Assembly (NCBI GenBank): GCA_900551055.1
Contig: URUK01000010.1
Span: forward strand, 1 to 64,000
From: an uncultured Prevotella sp.
GTDB lineage: Bacteria; Bacteroidota; Bacteroidia; Bacteroidales; Bacteroidaceae
DNA: 64,000 nt
Direction: 5' to 3'
Position numbers and translations under genes: made by a program. The notes below the pieces were generated by a model. That model ran no database searches, was not told where the DNA came from, and worked only from the letters and a program-made list of their open reading frames with translations. Position 1 is the stretch's first letter; each line of letters starts with the position of its first letter. Positions 50,288-59,067 of this stretch are shown piece by piece.

Positions 50288-52132
50288 ATGAAGAAAACAT
50301 TACTTCTGTTAACATTTGTTATCGGGGGGGGTATTTGTAGCACAAGTCTCCATGCCCAAGACCTTCAAGTAATATTCGACGAGGACTTCTCTGGGTTTAC
50401 AAACGGTTCAGAGGCACAGCCTGGAACAATTGACATTTCCACAATCTATTCTAATAGATTGAGCGAAGTCTTGGATGGCTGGAGTGGAAAGTATGTCTAT
50501 GAGGCAGGCGGAATGCTTAAAATAGCCGACGGCGGCAATCTTGCGACTGACAGGATAGGCTCTGTTACGGCAAAGAAAATCAAGGTTTCGTTTGATGTGA
50601 GGAGTCTTGCTGATTATGGTGGGGGCTATACCGTAACGATAGGTTCCAGCTATTCTTCATATGGTAGCCCTTCCAAGACAGATTTTCTCTATGATGCCGA
50701 ATGGCAACATGTATCATGTGTGTTGGAAACTACTTATCCTTGGTCTTCTTCTTCTGTTGTTAAGTTCGCGCCTTATATGGCTTCGGACGGCATCCTTATC
50801 GACAATGTAAAGGTTGAAGCGAGCGACGCGTTTGTTTCAGCACCTGAGGCTTTGCAGCCTACCAAGGCTGACGGCACATCGTTTACCGCCCGTTGGACAT
50901 CCGTTAGCGGAGCTACAAGCTACCTGCTTGATGTTTATGACAGCGAAAAAAATTATTTGCTTCAAGACAAGGAAGTTACAGGCACATCGTATGAAGTTAC
51001 AGGCCTGACAGAAGGTAAGACTTACTACTTCACCGTCCGTGCAAAGGTTGATGGCTATGTTTCCGAATATTCCAATGAAATAGAGGTGGTTGAAGTAATC
51101 AGCGAGCTGCCAGCTCCGAAGTCGCTGCCTGCTTCCGACGTTACTTCAACCGGCTTCACTGCGAATTGGGAGGCCGTTGACAAGGCTACGCAGTACCTCG
51201 TAACGCTCAACTGTACAAAGGTATTGGCTGCCGATGAAGACGTAAATGTTTTTGAAGACGATTTTTCCGGCGTTACAATAGGAACTCTTGATGATCCTGA
51301 AATATTTTATGCAACCGACGATATAAACAAATACGTCAAGCAGCCGGGATGGAATTGCATGAGCTATTGCCTTGCCGAAGGTTATATAGGTATAGCCCCT
51401 TATGAAAGCCAAGGCTATCTGAAGACTCCGAAAATAGACTTGTCCAACAACGGAGGGGCGTTTACCTTGAATATGAACCTTGCCGAAACGTATTACGGTG
51501 ATTATGAGAGTGGGAGCACTGTGACTGTCAATATTTATAACGGTGATGGTTTAACGCCCGTAGAAACCAAGACATTTATAACCGAAATAGGCTTTAAGGA
51601 CTATACTCTTAACTTCACGAAAGGTACAGCCGAGACGTATATCGAAATAGCATACGGCGGTACTATGAATAAGATTATGATTGACGACTTTGTTGTTTCG
51701 CAGGCTCTTAAGGCCGGTGACTCCTACTCATACGTGTATGCTGAGCAGGAGGTAAGCGACGCAACGTCGTGCCACTTCGACGCTCCTATTGACGAAAGCA
51801 CAAGCTATCAGTACACAGTTACAGCTTACACACGTACAGTCGTTGATGGTGAAATCGGCATGCTGGCTTCAGAGCCGTCGTCACCTGTTACGGTTGACAT
51901 TACCGGTACAGGCATCAACGAAGTCAACGCTGCAGACGAGACACGCATTTATGCCGTTGACGGAGGTGTGGTTGTAGAACTTTCCGGTGATGCTCCGATA
52001 CGTCTTTACACTGTTGGCGGACAGCAGATAGGTACGGTACAGGGCCACGCCGGGGCAAACCGCATAGGCGTTGCTTCAGGACTTGTAATAGTGAACGTGA
52101 ACGGCAGCAGCCGTAAGGTTATGGTAAGATAA
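50288..52132 (+). CDS. Secreted adhesin-like protein with fibronectin type III repeats and a C-terminal sorting-type domain
   Basis: 614 residues from the ATG at 50288; the frame opens 19 codons earlier, downstream of the promoter. Signal peptide LLLTFVIGGGICSTSLHA. Two jelly-roll (cleaved-adhesin or choice-of-anchor J) regions, about 25-180 (FDEDFSGF) and 320-480 (VFEDDFSGV), alternate with fibronectin-III-like repeats (TSFTARWTSVSGATSYLLDV, STGFTANWEAVDKATQYLVT). The end (IRLYTVGGQQIGTVQG, VASGLVIVNVNGSSRKVMV) is like type IX secretion sorting domains. The signal peptide is coded across a G8 tract (50324-50331), so its frame may vary. The protease gene starts 12 bp after it. Confidence 0.82.
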   Translation: MKKTLLLLTFVIGGGICSTSLHAQDLQVIFDEDFSGFTNGSEAQPGTIDISTIYSNRLSEVLDGWSGKYVYEAGGMLKIADGGNLATDRIGSVTAKKIKVSFDVRSLADYGGGYTVTIGSSYSSYGSPSKTDFLYDAEWQHVSCVLETTYPWSSSSVVKFAPYMASDGILIDNVKVEASDAFVSAPEALQPTKADGTSFTARWTSVSGATSYLLDVYDSEKNYLLQDKEVTGTSYEVTGLTEGKTYYFTVRAKVDGYVSEYSNEIEVVEVISELPAPKSLPASDVTSTGFTANWEAVDKATQYLVTLNCTKVLAADEDVNVFEDDFSGVTIGTLDDPEIFYATDDINKYVKQPGWNCMSYCLAEGYIGIAPYESQGYLKTPKIDLSNNGGAFTLNMNLAETYYGDYESGSTVTVNIYNGDGLTPVETKTFITEIGFKDYTLNFTKGTAETYIEIAYGGTMNKIMIDDFVVSQALKAGDSYSYVYAEQEVSDATSCHFDAPIDESTSYQYTVTAYTRTVVDGEIGMLASEPSSPVTVDITGTGINEVNAADETRIYAVDGGVVVELSGDAPIRLYTVGGQQIGTVQGHAGANRIGVASGLVIVNVNGSSRKVMVR

Positions 52133-52144
52133 AGCCTTTTCAGA

Positions 52145-55003
52145 ATGAAGAAGTTACAGTTTGTTGCAATTTTTTTGTTCCTGTCGCTGCTGTCGGCTTA
52201 CGGCAAGCCCGTAAGCAAGGCGCAGGCGGAGAAGATTGCGGCGGAGTTTATGGGCAAGCGGCACAGTGTTTCTGTGCCGCTTGCTTGTCAACCGCAACGT
52301 GCCATGCTGCAATCCGGTGGCAAGGTGCAGGACGATACGCCACCTTATTATATATTCAACGCCGGTGACGGAGAGGGGTTTGTCATAGTGTCGGGCGACG
52401 ACACGGCAGCCCCAGTGCTCGGATATTCTGACACGGGCTGTATCGACGTGGACAACATGCCCGACAACATGGCCGAATGGCTGCGCCTGAACGCGCTCTA
52501 TGTGGAGCGTTGCGCCGACGGCTCGATAGAAGGCGGAGCGCAGGCTGCGCCCCGGAGTGGCGGTACTGTTGTTGTAGGACCTCTGTTGGATGGCATTAAC
52601 TGGGGGCAGGAGCACCCGTTCAACGAGATGTGTCCCACGTATTATTCAGGCGGACAGACGAAGCATTACTATTCGGGCTGCGTCGTTGCGGCGGCTACCC
52701 AGATAATGAGGTATTACTGCTGGCCGTTGCAGGGCACGGGCACTAAGAGCTATCAGTTCAACGGGCAGACGCTGTCTGCAGACTTTGGCGGCACCACTTA
52801 CGACTGGGACAACATGCTTAAGGAGTATCCCGACGACGGTGTAACACCAGAGCAAGAGGCTGCCGCGGCCACATTGACGTTCCATTTTGACGTGGCTGTA
52901 GAGATGGAGTTTTCCGAAACAGGCAGTGGTGCGGCGTCAATGCTTGTGCCATATGCGTACAGGGAATATTTCGGTTATGATGATGCCGTAACCATGAGAC
53001 GGCGTAACTATTACAGCAGTAATGAGTGGCTTGACATCATTAAACACGAACTTGACGAGGGAAGACCCGTGTATTACGGTGCGACGAGTGACGACGGCCT
53101 TAACGGCCATGCCTTCGTGTGCGACGGTTACGATACTGAGGGATATGTACACATCAACTGGGGATGGTACGGAATGAGCAACGGTTTCTTCCTTGTGAAC
53201 CATCTCAACCCCTCCGACCTTGGTGCCGGCGGCGGCTCGGGCGGCTACAACCGCGACCAGGAGATAATAACCGGCATACAGCCGCCTACGGATGATAATG
53301 CGCCTTTCGAGCGTCCGCTGTACGGAATGGATTTCCGCTGTTCGGATTACGGTGACGATTTCACCGTGATGGACATAATTACCAACTATGACGTGCTGCC
53401 GTTTAGCGGCCAGATGAGCGTCGTGGTGACGAGGGACGGAGAGGTGCTGAAGGCGCTCGCAGACATTCCAGACTCGCATTTGGACGGTTACGGTACGGGC
53501 AGTGGATATTCTTTCTTCCCATATATGAGTGGCATTACGACGAATGTAGGTTCTGACGTGGCCGATGGAGACTGCGAGGTGCGCATCGCTTTCAGGGAAA
53601 CGGCGTCAAGCCCGTGGCAGTTCATGCGCCATGAGAACGGCAGCGTGTCATACGTCAGGGCTACGGCCAAGGACGGGAAGCTGACGCTTCATACTGACGA
53701 AACGCCTCATCCCGACGTTACGCTGCTGGCTCCGCTGGAGTCCGACGGCGACGTCTATGCAGGCGGCAGCGCGCTGTTCACGGTACGGCTGCGCAACGAT
53801 GCGCCCGACTTTGACCTATCAAACATAGTGGTGAGGTTCACCTCTGTTGACAACCCTGAAAAGTATTGGGAGTACGGGAACGAGGTGAACGTGTATAACG
53901 GGAGCACCGAGACCGTTGACCTGCTTGTCAACCTGGCTGAAGACATGCCCGAAGGCGACTACACTCTGACGCTCTATCAGGAAGAGTTTGAGGATTATCC
54001 GTTCAAGCAGGTGGGCGGCGAGGATGCCGTGCAGACTGTATTGCCGGAGGCCGAACTTCCAATAATGCGCCTTACGCAGCCTGTGGCGTGGACCAACGGA
54101 ACGAAAAGCGGCGAGGTGAAACAGGGTGACGTGTTCCAGCTTGCGGTGTCTACGCGCAATTATGGAGCGGCAGGCAAGGTGGGTGTCATCGGCTGGCTCG
54201 AAGACACGGCCGACCCGGACAAGACTTATCTGTTGGCGCAAAGCGACATTGATGTTGATAAGGGAGAGACTGTAGTGACAGCACTTTTCAGGAACAAACT
54301 TCCCGTCGACCCGGGTGTATATAAGGTAAAAATCAGTTATTTGACTGAAGACGGCACCGAAACGCCTGACCTTAACAACGACAAGTACGCCGCAACACTG
54401 ACCGTAGGTGAGGCCAAGGACATATTGCTTGAGGCTGTGTCGCTCGACATGCCCGACGAGATGGAGGTTGGAGGTAAGTACAAGTGCTCGCTGACACTGT
54501 ACGCTCCGGTAGATTTCAGCGGACGGGTATATGTGCGCATGCGGCAGTTTACGATAAAGAACGGCGGCATAGTATATATGGGCACGCAAAGCATGAAAGC
54601 AGGTGAAACGAAAACCATCGAGTTTGACTGTGATGCAGATTACGAGCCGTCCCGGTACGTTGTGCTTGTAGAGGCCCATCAAGGCAGCGAGGAAGGTACG
54701 GTAGGCGATTATGCCAACTGTTACAAACTGGTAAATGTTATCGAGGCATCGGGTATCGTTTCCGTTGAGGCTGGAGACGACAAAGCTGGCGTGTCTTATC
54801 GTAGCGGAACGCTTACGGTTTCAAGCTGTGGTGCAGCAGTTTACGGCATTGATGTTTATGGCATTGACGGTACATTGGTGCGTTCAATCGACTGTGGCGG
54901 AATGCAAGACGTAGTTTGTCCTTGCTGGCTTGGACGCGGAGTGTACATAGTAAAGGTACGTACTGCTAACGGATTGATAACCAGTAAGTTGGCTGTAGAA
55001 TAA
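52145..55003 (+). CDS. C10-family cysteine protease (streptopain/interpain-like), type IX-secreted
   Basis: 952 residues. Signal (FLFLSLLSAYG), then a Spi/pro-domain of about 100 residues with repeated GxGFVIVSGDD. The catalytic pair is Cys179 (HYYSGCVVAAATQIMRYY) and His322 (DDGLNGHAFVCDGYD), followed by HINWGWYGMSNGFF. Interpain A of Prevotella intermedia is the closest well-known relative. A long beta-rich C-terminal region follows, ending in a sorting-like domain (VYGIDVYGIDGTLVRS, WLGRGVYIVKVRTANGLIT). It likely degrades host proteins; the pro-domain holds it inactive until secretion. It is co-transcribed with the adhesin-like gene. Confidence 0.92.
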   Translation: MKKLQFVAIFLFLSLLSAYGKPVSKAQAEKIAAEFMGKRHSVSVPLACQPQRAMLQSGGKVQDDTPPYYIFNAGDGEGFVIVSGDDTAAPVLGYSDTGCIDVDNMPDNMAEWLRLNALYVERCADGSIEGGAQAAPRSGGTVVVGPLLDGINWGQEHPFNEMCPTYYSGGQTKHYYSGCVVAAATQIMRYYCWPLQGTGTKSYQFNGQTLSADFGGTTYDWDNMLKEYPDDGVTPEQEAAAATLTFHFDVAVEMEFSETGSGAASMLVPYAYREYFGYDDAVTMRRRNYYSSNEWLDIIKHELDEGRPVYYGATSDDGLNGHAFVCDGYDTEGYVHINWGWYGMSNGFFLVNHLNPSDLGAGGGSGGYNRDQEIITGIQPPTDDNAPFERPLYGMDFRCSDYGDDFTVMDIITNYDVLPFSGQMSVVVTRDGEVLKALADIPDSHLDGYGTGSGYSFFPYMSGITTNVGSDVADGDCEVRIAFRETASSPWQFMRHENGSVSYVRATAKDGKLTLHTDETPHPDVTLLAPLESDGDVYAGGSALFTVRLRNDAPDFDLSNIVVRFTSVDNPEKYWEYGNEVNVYNGSTETVDLLVNLAEDMPEGDYTLTLYQEEFEDYPFKQVGGEDAVQTVLPEAELPIMRLTQPVAWTNGTKSGEVKQGDVFQLAVSTRNYGAAGKVGVIGWLEDTADPDKTYLLAQSDIDVDKGETVVTALFRNKLPVDPGVYKVKISYLTEDGTETPDLNNDKYAATLTVGEAKDILLEAVSLDMPDEMEVGGKYKCSLTLYAPVDFSGRVYVRMRQFTIKNGGIVYMGTQSMKAGETKTIEFDCDADYEPSRYVVLVEAHQGSEEGTVGDYANCYKLVNVIEASGIVSVEAGDDKAGVSYRSGTLTVSSCGAAVYGIDVYGIDGTLVRSIDCGGMQDVVCPCWLGRGVYIVKVRTANGLITSKLAVE

Positions 55004-55015
55004 GATTGACTGTGC

Positions 55016-55103
55016 AAAAGGTGGCCTTTCAGACAGTAAAAGGTCGTCTTTTGGATGATAAAAGGTGGCCTTCCGCATTGCGGAAGGCCACCTTTTACAT
55101 TAT
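55016..55103. repeat. 22-bp-period intergenic array 6 (four units)
   Basis: Units at 55016, 55038, 55060 and 55082: AAAAGGTGGCCTTTCAGAC, AAAAGGTCGTCTTTTGG, AAAAGGTGGCCTTCCGC, GGAAGGCCACCTTTTAC. The last two form a hairpin between the convergent protease and hemW genes. Confidence 0.85.
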
Positions 55104-55111
55104 AGTCAGTG

Positions 55112-56236
55112 TCAGACCATCATCAACTCGCTCATAATGGTGTCGCTGATGTATATGCCGCGCCGTGTCAGGCACAGGCTGTCGCCATCGCGCCGCATCA
55201 GTCCACGGGCGATGGAAGGGGCTGACTCCTTTTCGAGGTGGTCCTTGTATATGGTGCCGAGCCTGCCTTCAACGTATGAGGTGTTTATGCCTTCGGCGGT
55301 GCGCAGGGCGGTGGTAACTATGTCGTTGTATGTTGTGCGTGCGTCGAGAACCTCGCGTTCCATGGGTATGCGCCCCTGTTCTATGGCGGCGATATAGTCG
55401 GAAAGGGACGCCGTGTTCCACTGGCGCGAGCGCATGTCGAACGAGTGTGCGGCGGCTCCTATGCCTATATACGGTTCCTGTTGCCAGTAGGAGGAGTTGT
55501 GGCGCGAGCGGAAACCCGGACGCGCGAAGTTGCTTATCTCATAATGCTCGTAGCCGGCGGCGGCAAGGCTGTCGGCAAGTGCGTCGTACATGGCAAGGCT
55601 CAGCCCGTCGTCAACTGGCTTTATTGTCCGGCTGTCGAGCATCCGTTTCAGGGGTGTGCCGTCCTCATACATCAGGCTGTATGCCGAGATGTGTTCGGGG
55701 GCGAGTTCAAGTGCGCGGCGGATATCGGACTGCCACTGCGTCATGGTTTGCCCGGGAAAGCCGAACATCAGGTCGATGCTTATGTTGGTTATGCCGGCAT
55801 GCCGCAGGTTCTCTACGGCAGCGGCGGCCTGTGCGGCAGTGTGGCGGCGGTGGAGGAAGCGCAGGCGCTCATCGGAGAATGTCTGCACGCCCATGCTTAC
55901 GCGGTTGACCGGCATCTGTGTCAGCTCGGCGGCGAAGGCCGGGGTTACGTCGTCAGGGTTGCACTCTACGGTCACCTCGGCATCGTTTGCCACGGTGTAC
56001 ACCTTATATATATAATAGAACAGGCGGCGGAGCAGTGGCGCGCCGAGTTGCGATGGCGTGCCTCCGCCTATATAGACGGTGGAGAATGTACCGTGCAGGT
56101 AGTCTTTACGAAGCTCCATCTCGCAGCACAGGGCGTCGACGTAGCGCGTGCGCAGGCCGAGACGGGTTGTGGAGTAGAAGCCGCAGTATATGCAGCGACT
56201 GCGGCAGAAAGGGATATGGACGTAGATGCCGGACAT
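55112..56236 (-). CDS. hemW: Radical-SAM heme chaperone HemW
   Basis: 374 residues. YVHIPFCRSRCIYCGFYS carries the CxxxCxxC cluster motif plus the extra Cys typical of HemW/HemN-like proteins. YIGGGTPSQLG, VECNPDDVTPAFAAEL and SMGVQTFSDERLRFLHRRH are family hallmarks; GFPGQTMTQWQSDI follows. HemW proteins bind and pass on heme and are often misnamed coproporphyrinogen oxidase. The stop is nine bases after the array at 55016. Confidence 0.93.
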   Translation of the reverse strand: MSGIYVHIPFCRSRCIYCGFYSTTRLGLRTRYVDALCCEMELRKDYLHGTFSTVYIGGGTPSQLGAPLLRRLFYYIYKVYTVANDAEVTVECNPDDVTPAFAAELTQMPVNRVSMGVQTFSDERLRFLHRRHTAAQAAAAVENLRHAGITNISIDLMFGFPGQTMTQWQSDIRRALELAPEHISAYSLMYEDGTPLKRMLDSRTIKPVDDGLSLAMYDALADSLAAAGYEHYEISNFARPGFRSRHNSSYWQQEPYIGIGAAAHSFDMRSRQWNTASLSDYIAAIEQGRIPMEREVLDARTTYNDIVTTALRTAEGINTSYVEGRLGTIYKDHLEKESAPSIARGLMRRDGDSLCLTRRGIYISDTIMSELMMV

Positions 56237-56239
56237 TTT

Positions 56240-56600
56240 TTGAAAAGGTAAAAAGATAAAAAAGTAAAAAGGTGAAGGTGGAGACGGGGAAAGGTAGGTG
56301 AGAAGGTGGCAAGGTTTGAAACTTTTTGCTTTTCGCCCTTTTACCCTCTATTTTTTTACCTTTTTACCCTTTTACCTTTTCACCTTTCATTGAATTTGCG
56401 TGCAAAAATACTAATATGTTTTAATTTTTCCACTCTTTTCGCTTGCATATTTTGTGCGTTAGGGCAAAAATGATTAACTTAGAGGCCGTTAATAGAAGAA
56501 TGAAAAGTGAAGAATGAAAAATGAATAACCGCTTTGCGGATTGTTCTTTGGCGTATGCCTGGTTTTTCATTTTTTAATTATTCATTTTTAATCAAGAAAC
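56240..56600. repeat. Microrepeat-rich gap between hemW and the EF-G2 gene
   Basis: AAAAGGTAAAAAGAT and AAAAAGTAAAAAGGT units (56246-56275) are answered by ACCTTTTTACCCTTTTACC (56355-56390). A second pair, AGAATGAAAAGTGAAGAAT (56497 onward) and TTTTTCATTTTTTAATTATT (56563-56590), follows. There is no visible coding sequence, and no promoter with correct spacing was found. Confidence 0.6.
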
Positions 56601-56616
56601 TTAAATCTATAATAGT

Positions 56617-58779
56617 ATGAGAGTTTATCAGACAAACGAGATTAAAAACATCGCCCTGCTTGGCAGTGCGGGCAGCGGCAAGACTACTCTTGCCGAGGCC
56701 ATGTTGTTTGAGAGCGGCGTCATCAAACGCCGCGGTAGTGTAGAAGCGAAAAACACTGTAAGTGACTATTTCCCGGTTGAGCAGGAATACGGCTACTCGG
56801 TATTCTCAACCGTTTTCAATGTAGAGTGGAACAACAAGAAACTTAACATCATCGACTGCCCCGGTTCCGACGACTTCGTTGGCCAGGCCATCACCGCGCT
56901 CAACGTTACCGACCAGGCGGTCATCCTGATCAACGGGCAGTACGGCCCGGAGGTTGGCACGCAAAACAACTTCCGTTATACGGAAAAGCTGAAGAAGCCG
57001 GTAATCTTCCTCGTGAACCAGCTCGACAGCGACAAGTGCGACTTTGACGCGATAATAACCAGCATGAAGGACATTTACGGCCAGAAGTGCGTCCAGATAC
57101 AATACCCAATTGAGACAGGTCCAGGCTTCAACGCCCTCATCGATGTGCTGTTGATGAAGAAATATTCTTGGAAGCCCGAGGGCGGCGCGCCTATTATAGA
57201 GGACATTCCGGCCGAGGAGATGGACAAGGCCATGGAGTTGCACAAGGCTCTCGTTGAGGCTGCGGCCGAGAATGACGAGACGCTTATGGAAAAGTTCTTC
57301 GAGGAGGAGACCCTCACGGAGGACGAGATGCGCGAGGGCATACGCAAGGGCTTGGTTACAAGGTCGATATTCCCTGTGTTCTGCGTATGCGCCGGCAGAA
57401 GCATGGGCGTGCGCCGCTTGATGGAGTTCTTGGGCAATGTCGTGCCGTTCGTAAGCGAAATGCCGAAAGTCCACAATACGCGTGGCGAGGAGGTGGCTGC
57501 CGAGGCAGGCGGTCCGGAGTCGCTCTACTTCTTCAAGACCGGTGTCGAGCCGCATATCGGCGAAGTGTCTTACTTCAAGGTTATGAGCGGATGTGTAAAG
57601 CCGGGCGACGACCTGACGAACGCCGACCGCAGTTCGAAGGAGCGCATAGCCAACATTTACGTGTGCGCAGGCGGCAACCGCCAGCCCGTCGACTGCCTGA
57701 ACGCCGGCGACATAGGCTGCACCGTGAAGCTGAAGGACGTGAAGACGGGCAACACGCTCAACGGAAAGGACTGCGACAACAGGTTCGACTTCATAAAATA
57801 TCCCAACTCTAAATACTCGCGCGCCATCAAGGCCGTCAACGAGGCCGATACGGAGAAGCTGATGGCTGCCTTGACAAAGATGCGCCAGGAAGACCCGACA
57901 TGGGTCGTTGAGCAGAGCAAGGAACTGAGGCAGACCATCATACACGGGCAGGGCGAGTTCCATTTGCGCACGCTGAAGTGGCGTCTCGAAAACAACGAGA
58001 AGCTGGCGGTGAAGTTCATCGATGCCAAAATACCTTACCGCGAGACCATCACCAAGGCCGCGCGTGCCGACTACCGCCACAAGAAGCAGTCGGGCGGCGC
58101 TGGCCAGTTCGGCGAGGTGCACCTCATTGTAGAGCCGTACGCCGAAGGCATGCCCGACCCAGTGAGCTACAAGTTCAACGGCCAGGAGTTCAAGATGAAC
58201 ATCAAGAGCAAGGAAGTTATCGACCTGGAGTGGGGTGGAAAGCTCGTGTTTATCAACTCTGTCGTGGGCGGCGCCATCGACACTCGCTTCATGCCGGCCA
58301 TACTCAAGGGCGTGATGGAGCGTATGGAGCAAGGCCCGTTGACGGGTAGCTATGCCCGTGACGTGCGTGTCGTCGTGTATGACGGCAAGATGCACCCGGT
58401 TGACAGCAACGAGCTCTCGTTCATGCTGGCCGCACGCCACGCCTTCTCCGACGCATTCAAGAATGCGGGTCCGAAAATCCTCGAGCCGATATACGACCTT
58501 GAGGTATATGTTCCGTCTGACTTCATGGGCGATGTCATGAGCGACTTGCAAGGACGCCGTGCGCTGATCATGGGCATGGACAGCGAGGCCGGATACCAGA
58601 AGCTGCAGGCCAAAATTCCGCTGAAGGAGCTTGCAAGCTACTCAATCTCGTTGAGCTCGCTTACAGGCGGACGCGCTTCGTTCACTACCAAGTTCGCCAG
58701 CTACGAGCTTGTGCCCAATGAAATACAGCAGGAACTCATCAAGGAGCACGAGGCGGAAATGGCCGGAAATGGCGACTGA
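56617..58779 (+). CDS. EF-G paralog (EF-G2-like)
   Basis: 720 residues with the full domain set of elongation factor G but altered GTPase motifs. G1 is LLGSAGSGKTTLAEA (EF-G: GHIDAGKTT). The switch I region is EQEYGYSVFS where EF-G has RGITI. G3 is DCPGSDDF: the catalytic His of DTPGH is Ser. G4 is NQLDSD (EF-G: NKMD). A B. thetaiotaomicron paralog, EF-G2, is reported to support translation without GTPase activity and to be needed for gut colonisation; this gene has the same type of changes. The ribosome-contacting domains IV and V (QSGGAGQFGEVHLIV and LQGRRALIMGMDSE) are intact. Confidence 0.88.
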   Translation: MRVYQTNEIKNIALLGSAGSGKTTLAEAMLFESGVIKRRGSVEAKNTVSDYFPVEQEYGYSVFSTVFNVEWNNKKLNIIDCPGSDDFVGQAITALNVTDQAVILINGQYGPEVGTQNNFRYTEKLKKPVIFLVNQLDSDKCDFDAIITSMKDIYGQKCVQIQYPIETGPGFNALIDVLLMKKYSWKPEGGAPIIEDIPAEEMDKAMELHKALVEAAAENDETLMEKFFEEETLTEDEMREGIRKGLVTRSIFPVFCVCAGRSMGVRRLMEFLGNVVPFVSEMPKVHNTRGEEVAAEAGGPESLYFFKTGVEPHIGEVSYFKVMSGCVKPGDDLTNADRSSKERIANIYVCAGGNRQPVDCLNAGDIGCTVKLKDVKTGNTLNGKDCDNRFDFIKYPNSKYSRAIKAVNEADTEKLMAALTKMRQEDPTWVVEQSKELRQTIIHGQGEFHLRTLKWRLENNEKLAVKFIDAKIPYRETITKAARADYRHKKQSGGAGQFGEVHLIVEPYAEGMPDPVSYKFNGQEFKMNIKSKEVIDLEWGGKLVFINSVVGGAIDTRFMPAILKGVMERMEQGPLTGSYARDVRVVVYDGKMHPVDSNELSFMLAARHAFSDAFKNAGPKILEPIYDLEVYVPSDFMGDVMSDLQGRRALIMGMDSEAGYQKLQAKIPLKELASYSISLSSLTGGRASFTTKFASYELVPNEIQQELIKEHEAEMAGNGD

Positions 58780-58832
58780 CACTCGGCAGCATTGCCGGCG
58801 TAAAGCCGCCGGGCTGCTATATGGATATGTTG

Positions 58833-58867
58833 CGGTGGCGTGCCTGTAAGGCATGCCGCCGTTTTTT
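58833..58867 (+). terminator. Intrinsic terminator after the EF-G2 gene
   Basis: GGTGGCGTGCC pairs with GGCATGCCGCC around TGTAA, followed by GTTTTTTGC. The gap 58868-59060 is AT-rich with nothing else clear. Confidence 0.8.
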
Positions 58868-59067
58868 GCATGTACAGGCGTTCGGAAGGTGTGCCGGCAA
58901 AGGCTAGTGTGTATATGGATGGTTTACATTTGCCGGGTTATGCTTGGTGTTATGAAAGTTGATTATTATTAATTAAAATAATATTTTTAGGTTAATATAG
59001 ATAAATTCTAACGAATTAATTAACAAAGCCAAAAGGGCGTGTGCTTTTTTGCAATATATTTGCCGGT

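Noticed and set aside
56806..58551. 581-codon open frame on the minus strand
   Set aside because: It mirrors the EF-G2 gene, whose domains and motifs are unmistakable. Other long mirror frames (42704-43837, 23454-24395, 53819-54682) were dropped for the same reason.
59055..59063. TATATTTGC as promoter of the histidine kinase gene
   Set aside because: It would place the transcription start at or after the chosen ATG (59068), and there is no TTG 19 bp upstream. Probably chance.
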